NCBI GenBank assembly: GCA_946807835.1
Contig: OX327706.1
Span: 26,711,001-26,775,000, forward strand
Direction of reading: 5' to 3'
Length of the DNA: 64,000 nucleotides
DNA from: Ailanthus altissimus
Taxonomy: Eukaryota > Streptophyta > Magnoliopsida > Sapindales > Simaroubaceae
The translations under genes were made by a program, and so were the position numbers. A model generated the notes under the pieces. That model made no database searches. It was not told where the DNA came from and worked only from the letters and a program-made list of their open reading frames with translations. Shown here piece after piece: positions 1 through 13,271 of the stretch. Position 1 is the first letter of the stretch. Each line of letters begins with the position of its first letter.

Positions 1-1300
1 AACTTTATAAAATTGTGGTTTCGAGTTTTATAATGGGGACAAAAATTGATTGAAATGTTTTTTTTTCTAAAAAGTAATAATAATTTTAAAATATTATTTA
101 TTGACTGAGGATTTTAGATTTTTAGAGTCTTTAGTCAAAAGATAATTTTGTATGTTTTTAAAAATAATTAAATTATATAATTAAATTGTTACTTTTCATC
201 TTAAATGTCGCAATGGTTCGGATTTATTTATTGTAATAAAAAATTTGTTAAAATTTCTCTCTAGATAAGTATATTTTTAAAAATATTAAAAAAAATGAGT
301 ATATTCATCAATTTAAGTGAAAGAACTTTTTTAATATTAATAGTATCAATTTTCAATTGGTATTGAGTTTCAAGAGTAGTGTTTAGCTCATAAAAAATTA
401 AGACTCTTTAATCATAGATTGAAGACTCTTTGATTATAAAGCGAAGAGAATTAGTTTAATACATGTTTAGTGACGAGTTTTAATTAATTTTAAATTAAAA
501 CAAGTCAATACAAACTTACTAGTTGAGCATTTGAATGATGAGTTTCGTCAATTTAAACTTTAATAAAGTGACCCATAATTTTTAAGGTAACATTATTTTA
601 TAAAGACTAAAGAGTCCAATATTAAAAGCAAACTACCATAAATTTTGTTCTTAATGTATGAAAAAAAAAAAACTATAACTTACATATTGATATAATAAAC
701 TTAACACATAGCCATTGGGCTATTTAGAAATCCATGTGGATGGATTCAAAAAGAATTCTCCTTTTTAAAGGAGAAATGACGGGTGGATTCATAGCGAATA
801 TGACAAACCACTACTTTTGAGATAAATGATAAATAAACTTTATTTATTTTTTTAATAAAATTTTTGAGAGATATGAACATATTACAACTTAATGCAATAC
901 TATTATTTTTTAGGAATACGTGAGATAATTTAGTGATAACACAGGTCAGCGAATTGTCAATATCAATTATGCCAACGATCAATCAACGACAAGTAGTCCC
1001 AATGCTTTTCAATTTATTATTTTTAAAATTTTATAATAAGAATAAATAAATTATTTTACAATGGCAACTGTAATTTTAATTAAAAAAAGGTAATAGATAA
1101 ATTTTATCACTTACTTTAAAATATTGAGTGCGGTTTATATTTTTTTACTGTACTAAGGCGGTCCATCCCAACAGAATCTGTTTCGAAATAAATGGCATAT
1201 GGGCGCATAGTTATTTAGAAATCCATGTGGGTGGATTCAGAAATCATTAACTAAACAGAATCCGGGTTTATTTAGAAATCCATGTGGGTGTTTTAGCAAC
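1..1300. other. AT-rich upstream region of RRP44A
   Basis: No gene is seen. The stretch is AT-rich with many short homopolymer runs. The only structure noted is a short motif repeated three times, listed separately. The likely promoter and 5' leader of RRP44A lie at its right edge: from about 1300 the base composition changes to a C/T-rich leader with several CTTC and CTCTC runs ahead of the ATG at 1488. Confidence 0.5.
720..1292 (+). repeat. Short direct repeat, three copies, upstream of RRP44A
   Basis: The motif TATTTAGAAATCCATGTGG occurs near 721, 1212 and 1270, each followed by a G/A and a short related tail. The first two copies extend further, sharing a GGATTCA-like continuation. A small palindrome (ATAGCC..GGGCTAT, about 707-723) abuts the first copy. 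This may be the footprint of a small non-autonomous transposon or a duplicated promoter element; the family is not recognised. Confidence 0.5.
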
Positions 1301-1487
1301 AACCAATTCACGAGCAGCAAGAAACACTCGCATTCCCTCGACTGACTGCTACTTCTTCTTCATCGTCGACTCTCTCAAGTGAGTCTCAAGCAAAAGCAAC
1401 AGCAGCAACACAAAGCTTGTGAACTAAGAAAGGCACACAGTGTAAGTTTTGACAGCAAATTTCTTCTGAATTTAAAAAATAAAAACG

Positions 1488-4400
1488 ATGTTAAGGAGCA
1501 ATGTATTCAACAAGAAGACTCGAAACAACAAAATAAAGAAAGAAGTACGCGAAGTCTATCTCAGAGATGACATATGGTGCGGCGCTTCCTCTTGCAAGTC
1601 CTGCGACTCCTCCGCCGCTCGCCTGACCGCTTCCACTATTCTCGTCCTCGACACCAACGTCGTCCTCAATCAGGTCTCCTAAATTATTTCAAACTTTTTA
1701 TTTTTAAATTTTTTGGTTTAGGTTTTATTTGGCTAAACGGTGTCGTTTTTTTTTATTTGCTTGTTTTAGATTGATTTGCTGGAGAATCCGGCGATTGATG
1801 ACGTGGTGGTGCTGTCGGTGGTGTTGGACGAAGTTAAGAACAAGAACTTGTCGGTTTACAATAGGATTCGAGCTCTTTGTAGTAATTCTTTGAGGAGGTT
1901 TTATGTTTTCTCTAATAAGTTCCATAAGTAAGCTTCACTTCTTTTGTTTTTTTTCGGTTAAATGGTGTCGTTTTGGGTTTGTTGGTTTCTTATATTCTGT
2001 GTGTGTGTGGCTCTGTTTGCTAGGGATACGCATATAGACAAGATGGATAAAGAGAGTCCGAATGATTGGAATGATAGAGGTTTGTTCTCTATGAGGACAT
2101 TCATTTTTTTTCTCCCTTTTTGTGTTTAGTGATATAAAAATCTGTCTTTTAAAGTTTCGTAACTTGTGTATAATCTGTGTCGTGTATTGTTGATGAAATT
2201 GTGCTTGTTTCAGCAATTCGGGCGGCGACTCAGTGGTATCAGAAGCATCTTGGTGACGCGACACGGGTTTTACTAGTAACGAATGACAGGGAAAATAAAA
2301 GGAAGGCTACTGAAGAGGGCATATTTGCTGAGACAAGTATGTATAGTATCTTTTTATGTACTTACTGGTATCTCCATCAGGGGCTTGTACATTTTAATAA
2401 TTCAAATGTTGGTTGTCCTTTTATGACTTTGTTGTCATTGTAATAGCGTATAGCTGAATGATTATCTATATTTCAGTCGAGTCCTATGTGAAATCACTGG
2501 GTCAACCAAATTTGCTTGATCTGCTTGTCCAACCTACTGCATCAGAAGATGTGACCATGGAAGATGTTGAAGATTTGAGACCATCAAAGAGGAAAGTCAT
2601 TTATCAAGAGGTATCAGTTTTGAGTCTTTTTCGGTTTCTGAGTCACTGGTTTGATTGGTAGTGGGCGTTTTTGAAAGGACGGCATTTTCTAAGGTTTCTT
2701 TATTGTTGTTTGTTCAGCATAAGCCCATGTCTGAGATTACTTCAGGGCTGTGTCGTGGAATATACCATCAAGGAAAACTTCGAGTTAACCGTTACAACCC
2801 ATTTGAAGCATATGTTGGAAGTGAAAGCATTGGTGATGAAATAATCATCTATGGACGTACGAACATGAATAGGGCTTTTGATGGTGACATAGTTGCTGTG
2901 GAACTCCTACCTCAGGATCAGTGGCATGAAGAGAAGTCTATGTCTATAGCAGAGGAAGGTCTGTTACCATTGTGCCTTACAATCCTCATAGAAGTGACAA
3001 GCATGCTTAATTCATAGTTTATTCATAAGTCTGTACATGTATGCTGATCCATGTAGATATTTCTTCTATAAAATTAAAATTTTATAGCAAGCTACTTGAG
3101 CTTATCAGTTTCTCAGCACTGTTTCTTGTTGCAATCAGCCCAATTGCATCATAAATTCACTTGAAAGAAAAAAAGAAAGCAGAGGAAAATAAGATGCTTG
3201 GAATCTTGTAGTGTGTGGTGGTCTCTATGTCTAGGCCCCTCCAAATAAATCTTGCCCCAGCATGACTGAACAAATTGTGGTTCAGTAAACATTGACGAGA
3301 TATTATCCCTCTGCGATGTATGTTAGGAACGGCAAATATTTCATAGTTGGTGTAATTTTTTTATTGACAGTTGCACATCAGTGAAATTCAACCTTTATCT
3401 GTATCTGTTAGTTATCTCTCTTGTTTTTTCTGCCTATGTTTGGCACATGTTTGTTATTGAATTTTCTTATTAAATATCTCACTCCCTCATAGATGATGAG
3501 GACGGGGATGATGTTCATCTGGCTCCAGGCAGTGCTGATGATGCTCCTAGAACTACAAATTCTGTAACTGCTGGTGACGAAAATCCTGTTCCATCCCGAC
3601 CATCTGGCCACGTTGTTGGTATTATAAAGCGGAACTGGCACTCGTAAGTTGGTCTGATATCCATGATTCTTTATTTGTTTATGAAATGGTGCTTGTTGCA
3701 GTTACTGTTTTCCCTGGGTTCTAACTTCTTATTGTTTCAAACTAGGTAAGAATCAAGTTTTGCCTTAAAGTCCTTGTGTGACCTTTGAATGGTTCCTTCT
3801 TCTGCTTCTTCAATCTATTTCTTTGTCCAGGGTTTTGTTTATGATAGTCGAGGACTAATATGCTATATAATTTGATCACTCTTTTGTTTGCACCCAGATT
3901 TTTGTTCCCTGTAAGTTTCATTGTGGTATCTGCTGCTAAGAATCAAATTTAGAACTTCACATATACTTTCTTTCTGACTGTTGAAATTTATGTATTTACA
4001 AAATTAATTTTTCATTATTTATTGCAATGTCAGAATTTGTGCTTCTATTTGGATTTGTGAACCTGTCTAGTGCATGTGTACCATTTATTTTGATGTCATA
4101 TTATATTTGTTGCTTTAACTTTTTCTGAGTATGGACTTGGTTGATAAATGCAACAAACGATTGCAGTTATTGTGGATCTTTGGAGCCGATGCCCATGCCT
4201 GCAGGTAGTGGTAGTATCGCCCATGCTCTCTTTGTCTCCAAAGACCGCAGAATTCCTAAGATTCGGATTCAAACTCGACAACTTGGGAATCTTCTAGACA
4301 AGAGAATAATTGTGGCAGTTGATTCTTGGGACCGCCAATCTCGGTATCCTTTTGGCCATTATGTGCGGGTCATTGGAGAGATAGGTGATAGAGATACTGA

Positions 4401-7400
4401 AAGCGAGGTATCAAATTGTGACTTCATCTTCATGTGTGTGTGTGTGGTGACTCAGTAATGGTGAAAGAAATTACTGAAGTGAGGTAATTTTCTGGATGAA
4501 AATGATGTCATTTATTTTGTGGATCCTGCAGATGGTCCTGATAGATAACGATATAGATGCAAGGCCATTTTCTGCTCAAGTGTTGGCCTGCTTGCCACCA
4601 TTGCCATGGTCGGTGTCTCCTGAAGACTTGGCCAATCCAATCAGGCTTGATTTACGGAACCTGCGTGTCTTTAGCGTTGATCCTCCAGGTGTGACTAATA
4701 GATGTATACTTCATACATATTTTCTGTTCTCTCTCTCTGTCTCTCCCAGTAAGAATTTAAAATAGTGTATTGATCAATATATTACGTTTTCTATTTTTCT
4801 TTTTTAAAATTTTGATTTTGGGTGAATATTGGATATGTATCAAATCAATAAGAGTTTTTGCACTTCTTGTTGTTGCAGGCTGCAAAGATATTGATGATGC
4901 ACTACATTGTACTGCTCTTCCAAATGGAAATTTTGAAGTTGGAGTTCGTATCCTCCAGATTTTGGATTGCTAATCATGTTCAAATATGGATTTCCAAGTA
5001 ACTGAAGTTTAAATTTGATATGTTATTGCTTTTTAGAGCTTCAAAGGGTGTCACCTTTCAATTTAATTCGTCAGCATATCTTTTTCCCTGTGATTCCTCT
5101 TTCAACTAGCCTTTTAAATTTTTTTAAAAAATATATATATATACACATATATACAATCTTGTCATTGTTTTGGTATCAATCTGGTTGATATCCTTTCTAT
5201 CTGCAAAGCAACCTTACTGTCTCTTTAGGTGCCCTGTGTTTTCTATTTTCTCAAAGTTGTGTTTGTGAAACATCATATCGTTAAAGTGGTTTAAAGTTTC
5301 AGTATTTGCTTTGTTTTTAATCTGCTAACTTGATTTTGGTCATTTGTTGAACTTAATGATTCTTATACTCTGCAAATTATATAAATGGTTCCCTGTATTA
5401 GAAATCTGTTAGCCCTGGTTAGACAATTATATCAACATTCTTGTTATAAGCACACCCATGGAGCTTCAAAGTTGTTCTTTAATTGTATTCAATTAGATAT
5501 TGCCGATGTAACAAATTTTGTTCACCCCGCCACTCCACTTGATGATGAAGCCTCAAAAAGGGGCACATCTGTCTACCTTGTTGAGCGCCGAATTGACATG
5601 CTTCCTAAACCTCTAACAGAAGGTAAGCTTTTGCATGTTTATGTTTTTCTATATATTTTCAAGTTTGTTCTCATATAATGATTTGTTAGATTTTGTGGTT
5701 TTTCTATATATTTTCAAGCTTTTTCTATATCTTTTCTTTTTGGGCTCTGAAGCACAGTTTGTATTAATTTTACTTACAGATATATGCTCACTTCGAGCTG
5801 ATGTGGAAAGGCTAGCCTTCTCTGTTATTTGGGTTTGTGTTCCATTAGCTTTAATCATATCATAGTCACATTTGGCAGTTTATGGACTCCCTCTTTTTAC
5901 TATTAGATACACATACACTACATATGCAGTCTCTATAGTCAGAAACATGCTTGTTGATTGGACTAAATTCTGTCCGGCAATATATTTGGATTCTTAAATA
6001 AATTATTTTGGCATCAGGAAATGACACCTGAAGCAGAGATTATATCAACAAGATATACAAAAAGTATTATCAAATCATGTGCAGCATTGTCTTATGTTGA
6101 AGCCCAGGCTAGGATGGATGATAGGTGCTTTTTCTTACTTTGCCTTTGCCTTTCCACAATATGTGGGATACGCTTTGAATATTCTTTTTCTTATGGTAGT
6201 CATGTATTTTCTTAGGCATGTACAATTACTCCAGTATTTAATTTGTTTTAAGAGTGTTCTCATTTTGATTGAAGCATTCCAATTACTTTTATCGGTTTTG
6301 CAGTCGATTAATGGATACATTAACCACAGATTTGAGAAATATGAATTCTTTAGCAAAGGTATGCCTTCCTGGAGCTGGCTTTACTTATTGAATTGATGAG
6401 CCATTAGCAAAAATAGAATTACTTTGTTATTGCAACCTAGATTACTCTCAGAAACATGTTACATATGATTCCACAGATAATGAGGCAAAGACGCATTGAA
6501 AGAGGAGCCTTAACACTTGCTTCTGCTGAAGTCAAATTTCAAATTGATACAGAGACTCATGATCCTCTTGATATTGGTATGTTGTCTGAATGGCTTGTTC
6601 TTTATTTTCAAGTCCACACTAACTACACGACTATGCATTTTAGAAGTTCAGGCTCACAGCTGCTTTGTGGGTATGATATGCTATTATATCAAAATATAAA
6701 TCTATGATATCTTTGTATTTTCTTGTGAACTTTTTTTTGCAGGAATGTACCAGATTCGAGAAGCAAACCAAATGGTTGAGGAGTTTATGCTTGCTGCTAA
6801 CATTTCGGTTGCTGAGCAAATCCTTAAACATTTCCCTCTTTATTCACTACTAAGGTAACCTTATGGTTTTTCAGTCAGCTTGGTAGATCAACCTTCTAAC
6901 TTTTTATTTTTCGAAAGGCTTGCTTGCCATCTGTATGTTTGCAACTCAGGCTATAGCCTATAGACTGCCATTATGAGCACTCGAAGAATAATCTATCCTG
7001 CTTTTCCTTCAGTAGGTCCACTTTGCAGAACAATCTACCCTGCCATTATTAGCTTATGGGTTTTCTACATTTTTTAGCAGATGCCACAGAGTTACAACTA
7101 TGTCTATGGTTGTTTTTAAGATGCTGCCACAATGACCAAAAATATGCATACTAGCAATCTGGTTATAAAATATTTGGATTTGGGGAGGGGGGTTGGATGT
7201 CAGCAGATGGCTTCAATTCTTCGCTGAAACCAAGCTGCAGGATTTACACGTGTTTGAGTCATTGTCATTCCTATTAAAGAGAGGGATATTGTTTGACCGG
7301 CATGATTTAGGTTTCCACAAATTAGTAATATTCTATCCATCCATCTCTGCAAATGAAAATGTGGATCTACATGCTAGATGTAGACACTTCTACAAAATTA

Positions 7401-10065
7401 TGTGATTGTGACGGCACAGTGAAATTGCTGTTGTCGAACCATTAAAAAGATAACTCCTGCAGACATTGCTTCTGTGTACAGGCGCCATCCTTCTCCAATG
7501 AAAGAGATGCTTGAACCTCTGCTGCGCACTGCTGCTGCTGTTGGTCTCAACTTGGATGTCTCATCATCAAAAGCACTTGCTGATTCACTTGACCGTGCTG
7601 TGGTAAGGCCATTATGTCATTGCATTTTTGTTTTCTGGGATGTCAGATGCTGTCAATCTGGACTCTATATTTCAATCAGTCAAAACAGATGCTTTGCAAG
7701 ATATGCATCTTAAACTACTTGGGCTTTTAATTCTCAGAACATAAGTTTATCTGGCTTTTCAGTTCTTTTTTTCTTCTTTCTTTTCATATAAACATGTCAA
7801 TATTGTAAGTCACCTAGGTCGTAAGTCCACGTCCAGGGTATGCATTGACTTGTGTCACGGGCCGAGCGTTTGCTATTGACCCAAAAGATTCTATTAGATA
7901 ATGCTGCATAGACACCTGTATATTATATACCCAAGATCCACCTAATTTTTATTCGATGCAGGATGTGACACTTGTCTCTTTGAGTTTTTTCCTAACTTAG
8001 TTTATTTAAGCATTGAGATTGGATGTTATTTGCATTGGTTCTAAGCAATCAGGTGTCTTAGTTCTTTTATGTGAAAATTTTTGGTTTATCAGGGTACTTG
8101 TGTTCTATATCTTTCATTCTCTCACTTTGTTTTTTTTTTTTTTTTCCTTTTAACGTGAAAAATGCCTACCAGGGTGAAGATCCATACTTTAATAAGCTAA
8201 TTCGGATACTGGCAACTAGGTGCATGACACAGGTAATTTCACTTGTATAATTGAGTGAATTTAAGTACATATATGTGAGGCATTGCTCAATTGTATTCTT
8301 CCGTCTTGGATTACAAATCAGGCAGTTTATTTCTGTAGTGGGGATCTTACCCCTCCAGAATTTCATCATTATGGGCTTGCAGCATCTCTATATACTCATT
8401 TTACCTCGCCCATAAGAAGATATGCTGGTTAGTAAGAGATCTTATTTTATGGTTTCTACTGTGAATGAGATATTGCAATTTGATTTTGGAACTTTCTTTT
8501 CTGGCAGATGTTGTTGTACACAGGTTGCTTGCTGCATCTTTAGGGATATACAAGCTCCCACCAGTATTCCAGGATAGACCCCAACTTACTAGTACTGCTG
8601 ATAGTAAGTTTTCTACACTGTTGAAAATATACTGCCATGCTATATGAAAAGCTTAATGCTCTTCACTAAGTCTGGCTGATACTGCACACCGGCCCATCAT
8701 TACCGCATACCCACCTTTGCATGTAAAAATATTTTATTAGCAGCTGGTCTGTACATATCCACGTTTCCATAGTTGAAAGTCATACTGAACATAGCAGTGA
8801 AACCAAAGATCCTTTCCATCACGTCCCACTGAATTTGCTCTCATAAGAATCATAATCTTCTTGTTATGCTTGTGTTTATCACATCTTCAGTTTTGGTTCA
8901 AAGGTATATTGGCATATAGATACTGGCACTATGGCTGCCATGCCTTCAACCATAAAACTTACTAAACTTCCACTTCCATATTTCACATTTTTTGGTTGGA
9001 GTAAATGATAACTTCTCAGCAATCTAAGAAACTTTCCTTCAGATTTGAATTATCGTCATCGGAATGCCCAGATGGCAAGTCGGGCCTCGGTGGAGCTCCA
9101 TACACTCATCTACTTCAAAAAACGGTATGCATCAGATATTCTCTCCTCTCTTTCTCCCTCACAACAGACAGATACATGTTCTAATTTGTCTTTTCTGTTG
9201 TAGGCCCACGGACACCGAGGCTAGAATAGTGAAGATCAGATCCAACGGTTTCATTGTGTTTGTGCCCAAGTATGTTGTCTAACCTTTTGTGGGACTGTTT
9301 CTTCTTGTTCGTCTCTCTCTGCCTTTTCCTTGACAATTAAAATTTAAATTGGAACATTTCAATAAAATAAAACAAATATATAATATGTCAAAAGAGTTGA
9401 CAAACAGTCAAGGCCTCAAGAGCACTTCAAGAAGTAGCAGCATTAAAAAATTTATATTGCGATTATGTTACATAATCAATGCCAATTTCTTCTTCTCCCA
9501 AACCCAGAAACATTTTATATGAAAAGTGGAGAAATTGGGAGGGAAAAGGGGAAACAAATTTCTTAGAACTTTTTCAGCTGTTGCATGCTTCTGTTATAAT
9601 TTTTGGTATTTTGTCAAGTTCGCTGTGATGCTCCTGTTATAAAAGGGCTTGTTGAAGATACTAATATTCGAGTTCTGTTATAACTTTTTCAGCTGTTGCG
9701 TGCTTCTGTTATAATTTTTCTAGGTGGTTTATGTTGTAGGGAAGAAATACAGTTCTATAATATTCGAGTTCAATAACATATATATAGTTTCTAGAATATT
9801 TACTACATCAATTGACTCAACTTCGTGAAGCATTATTGAAGTTGTTTTCATGCATTTTGCAAAAAGGTTTGGCATAGAAGGACCGGTGTACTTGACTCAG
9901 AGAGGCCAGAAGGGAAGCGGGGATTGGTATGTAGATGAGCAGCAGCAGAAGATTGTAAAGATGGATGGTAGCATTTCTTACAGGGTTTTACAGACGCTGA
10001 AGATTCACATGGAGGTTGTGGAACCCCAGCCGAACCGGCCAAAACTCCAGCTTACCCTCATTTAA
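1488..10065 (+). CDS. RRP44A: Exosome 3'-5' exoribonuclease RRP44/DIS3 (23 coding exons)
   Basis: Catalytic subunit of the nuclear/cytoplasmic RNA exosome, degrading and trimming RNA 3' to 5'. Exons: 1488-1673, 1770-1927, 2024-2079, 2214-2336, 2477-2610, 2718-2958, 3493-3643, 4167-4407, 4532-4688, 4879-4947, 5497-5622, 5780-5832, 6018-6124, 6304-6358, 6477-6576, 6743-6854, 7482-7602, 8173-8232, 8322-8427, 8508-8603, 9043-9124, 9204-9269, 9867-10065. They join to 2799 nt (932 aa plus stop), the usual size of plant RRP44A. An N-terminal three-Cys motif (C31, C36, C39) precedes the PIN domain, whose first metal-binding Asp is in LVLDTN (D55). Cold-shock-like RNA-binding domains follow. The RNB active-site motif DPPGCKDIDD falls at residues 480-489, with all four Asp present, and an S1-like domain ends the protein. 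The start codon is the first in frame and opens the conserved N-terminus. All junctions are GT..AG. The gene looks intact and is convergent with the PILS gene. Confidence 0.95.
9567..9720 (+). repeat. Direct repeat inside RRP44A intron 22
   Basis: A segment of about 38 bp beginning AACTTTTTCAGCTGTTGC occurs at about 9567 and again at about 9682, 115 bp apart, differing at one obvious position. It lies wholly in the intron 9270-9866, so it does not alter the protein. It is probably a local tandem duplication. Each copy contains a TTTTTCAG that resembles a 3' splice site. Confidence 0.6.
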
Positions 10066-10890
10066 AAGTTTTTGAGTACTGTGTTTCCCTTCGGCTGTGT
10101 TGTATCCGTATCCGTATTCATATTCAGTGTAAGAATTTGAGGATTGAGTGCATGGCTAGGAAGAGTTAGCAGAAATATTGTATCGTAATCTTTTTATTTC
10201 TTTTTTTTTTTTTTTTGGGTTTTGGTTTTGACTGCATTTGGTTTGGTAGGAATATTGAATTAAATTAATTTTATTAAGTTCTTGCATTTTTTAATCAGGC
10301 TTTTACGTAGATCGGGACTTCAGACATAATTTTTTTATCAAATATTAAGCTATGGATCATATATAATTTCTGTAGATCTCATACTCTATTGATTATAAAT
10401 ATAAGTAGATTTATTAAGATATTCTTTTGATCGTAAATATAAGTAGATTTATTAAGTAAAAAAAAAGCTTTCGATTGTAAATATTAATGGATGATAATGA
10501 TATTTCACTCCCAAGAATTCACACGCAAATGATTTCAAACAAAATATTTTTTTTAAGAAAAATAATCATTACAAACATTTTTTGTCATTTTCCATTTTTT
10601 TTTTCTATCCTACATACAATTGTTCCTATTTGCTACCAAAAATCTTCACTTATAACCGGATACAGTCCACACACCCAAAAAAACAAACTAATAAATAAAT
10701 GCCACTACAGAAATTAGGGATGTGTTTGTAAAAATGTATTTACTGAAAAATCACTTCGATGTTGTTGGCCAACGTATTGCACTGGTCTCTCAAAGCTCTT
10801 AAGGATTGAAAATATGGCTTTTAGATTTTGAGGGATGGTGGTGGCCAAAAATATCTGTGGCTGCAATATTTTCAGAAAGCTGAAGAAATT
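10066..10890. other. Convergent intergenic region: RRP44A and PILS 3' ends
   Basis: About 825 bp separate the RRP44A stop codon from the PILS stop codon on the opposite strand, so both 3' UTRs and polyadenylation signals must lie here. The RRP44A 3' UTR begins with a GTTTTTGAGTACTGTG segment and later meets a long T-run (about 10196-10216). From about 10389 to 10470 a unit of about 44 bp containing ATAAATATAAGTAGATTTATTAAG is repeated in tandem, with a decayed third copy. No other gene is visible. Confidence 0.6.
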
Positions 10891-13254
10891 TCAAGACAAT
10901 ATCCACATGTAAACTGTTGACCAACCAGTGAGTGCTAAAGCTGCCACCAAATATGTCCATAGAAAGATCACTGAACACTCCTCTTGAGCTACATCAACCA
11001 GCTGTGTCATTGTCCCTGTGCATACCCCAAAAACCATTTCATTTCAATTCAAATACACAGCTTAGAAATGGGGGAGAGAGATAATGATGATGATTATATT
11101 TACCAATATTCATGGCAGGTGGGAGAGTGAACTGAATCATCAGCACATATTGGTATAAAGGGTCTGATGGAAGGAAGCCAAGGCTTGCAGCAGCTTTAAC
11201 AACCCATATACCAATTGCTGGAAGTGCTACGTATCTAACACATATCACCGAAATGACGATCATTGGCTTTATTTTCGATGATCGTAAACCTATTCAAATT
11301 CAATCCAATTCAATACATGTTTGATACCAGTAACCACTGTTTAAAGATTCATTTGACATGAAAGTTAAAAGGGTCTTTTCCTTTCGTTTTTACCTTGAAT
11401 GAGGTTGCCTCCAAGTATAAGTGTGATACAAGGAATTGTTCCATCCCTGCAAAGTTTTCCTCTTTTAGTTTATTTAAGTAAAACAAAATAAGAAACAGAA
11501 CACAACAGTTTATTGACATATGAATGATGAGCTAAAAGAAAAGGAAACAAATCATTACCCAAGTATCTTAATTGAGTCTTGGATCACCCTCAAGGGAGCA
11601 CTATCACCAATTATAAGATTTCTCAGAAACACAACTGCTCCGAAGATGAATCCCACGATCTGTTAATAAAATGACACAGTGAAGTTGAGTTACATAAATC
11701 TATAGCACTGATCAGGTGGATGAATTCGCTCACCATCCTTTAAAGAAGTGATTTTCAACTAAAATCGTGTTATTTATTTATAGAGTCGTGCAGTATATGG
11801 TGAGTGATTAATCGAAATTATCCTATACATATTTATGTAGGTGGGAAGTGTTGAAAGAAAGTACTCACGGCAGCAAGCGTAGGAGGTGCCAGTAGCTCCT
11901 CCAAAAGTTGGTGAAAGAATTCAAGTATTTTCTTCCATATTGGTTCCTTTCTTTCTTCAAGATGGCTGATTGATGATGCTTGGGACTCGGTCTGCTTTTC
12001 ATTAGTAAATCAAAGTTCAACAAATGGTTATGGAATTTGATTTCAAATTGATGCCAATAGTTTTATCGTATAGTTGTCAACATTTTGAAGGTCAAGCAAA
12101 GGGAACTTACAATTTGGCTTTCTGAAACTTCATAAGACTTGGCTGATGCCACAACAATGGAAACACGCTCTTCATCTTCTCCCTTGAGAAGTTGAGTTTC
12201 TGCAGTGGCATCAAAATCCTTGTTGGGTTCCTTGGTGGACGGTTCCTCAGCTGCTAGAAGTGCTTTGTATTTAGCAGATGAAGTTTTTATAAGTTGGTAG
12301 CTATAAGTCCAAATGTAGAACCCACCAAGCTGCCAAAAGTCAAAGAGACATGGAAATGAGATCTCACATTCAGACAAGACACAGAAGAATATTCTGAAAT
12401 ACAGGGAAAATATTGCATTTACCGCCATCGAGAAAGATGCATATGAGAGTCCCACAGTGCTGCAAACATCACGATCCCCAAAAGGACTTCCCTCCTCATG
12501 GCAGATTGCAGGGACAACTATAAGGAGAAGATTTCCCAAGTTCCCTTTTTTTAACAGGCATTGAAATTAAGGATTTAATCAGAATTTCTTTCCTTTTTAA
12601 AATCTCTTTATCACATCAAATATGAACCAAATCTAGTGTGAGCTGAGATTGAACCTCGGCTCTCTTTTATTAGTTGAACCAACTAATACCCAGAAGATAA
12701 AATTACCTGATGAACATGTAGCAATGATGAGGCCTTCGAGATAAGGCTTCGGTCGTAGTATTTTGACAACTATCCATCCAAGAATTCCTCCAATTAAAAA
12801 TGTAAATCCAATGTTAACAGGCATAAACCACCTGAACAATATAACCAAAATCATTATTCACTTCTCTTATTTCAGTGACAGAATTTAAAAGCATATGCAC
12901 ATTCATGAAATATTTAAAAGGAAAGCTCTACCATGAGATTATGTCATCAAGTGTCACAGTCTTGGCAAGACTAGCAAACATGAGGGAGGGTATAAACACT
13001 GTGAACACAATCTGCATTTCCAAAAAATATTAGGGAAAAAAAAAAAGAATAATTTTCACATTTTGAAAGTAGCTAATGAACAACAGTAATTTGGCCTTGT
13101 ATATGTGTATGGTATGTACCTTGTTTAAGGAGTTTCTGGCATCAGTTGTTAGAAGATTGCAATATTCAGTTGCCATGAAAGCTCCCAACATGCTGATTAA
13201 GAGAACTTGTAGAATTGGCATTGATGACACTTCAAGCAATGTCCAGAAACCCAT
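10891..13254 (-). CDS. PILS: PIN-LIKES (PILS) auxin transport facilitator (10 coding exons)
   Basis: Auxin efflux carrier-like membrane protein; family members act at the endoplasmic reticulum to sequester auxin. Coding exons in transcript order: 13254-13120, 13011-12932, 12831-12707, 12544-12423, 12329-12111, 11994-11869, 11659-11559, 11446-11394, 11289-11104, 11015-10891. They join to 1272 nt, 423 aa plus stop, normal for the family. The protein has hydrophobic helices at both ends and a long hydrophilic central loop (roughly residues 165-250) rich in Glu and Lys, the usual PILS/PIN layout. The N-terminus (MGFWTLLEVSSMPILQVL) and the GNLGNL and SYASFSMALGGFYIW motifs match the PILS3/PILS5 type as I know it. 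All splice sites are GT..AG. A long 5' UTR intron separates the start codon from a distant non-coding first exon. The gene is intact and convergent with RRP44A. Confidence 0.93.
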
Positions 13255-13271
13255 GTTGTAATTTGTCTTTG

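Noticed and set aside
7193..7405. 70-residue frame inside RRP44A intron 16
   Set aside because: Intronic; the exons on each side join in frame without it, and no domain is present.
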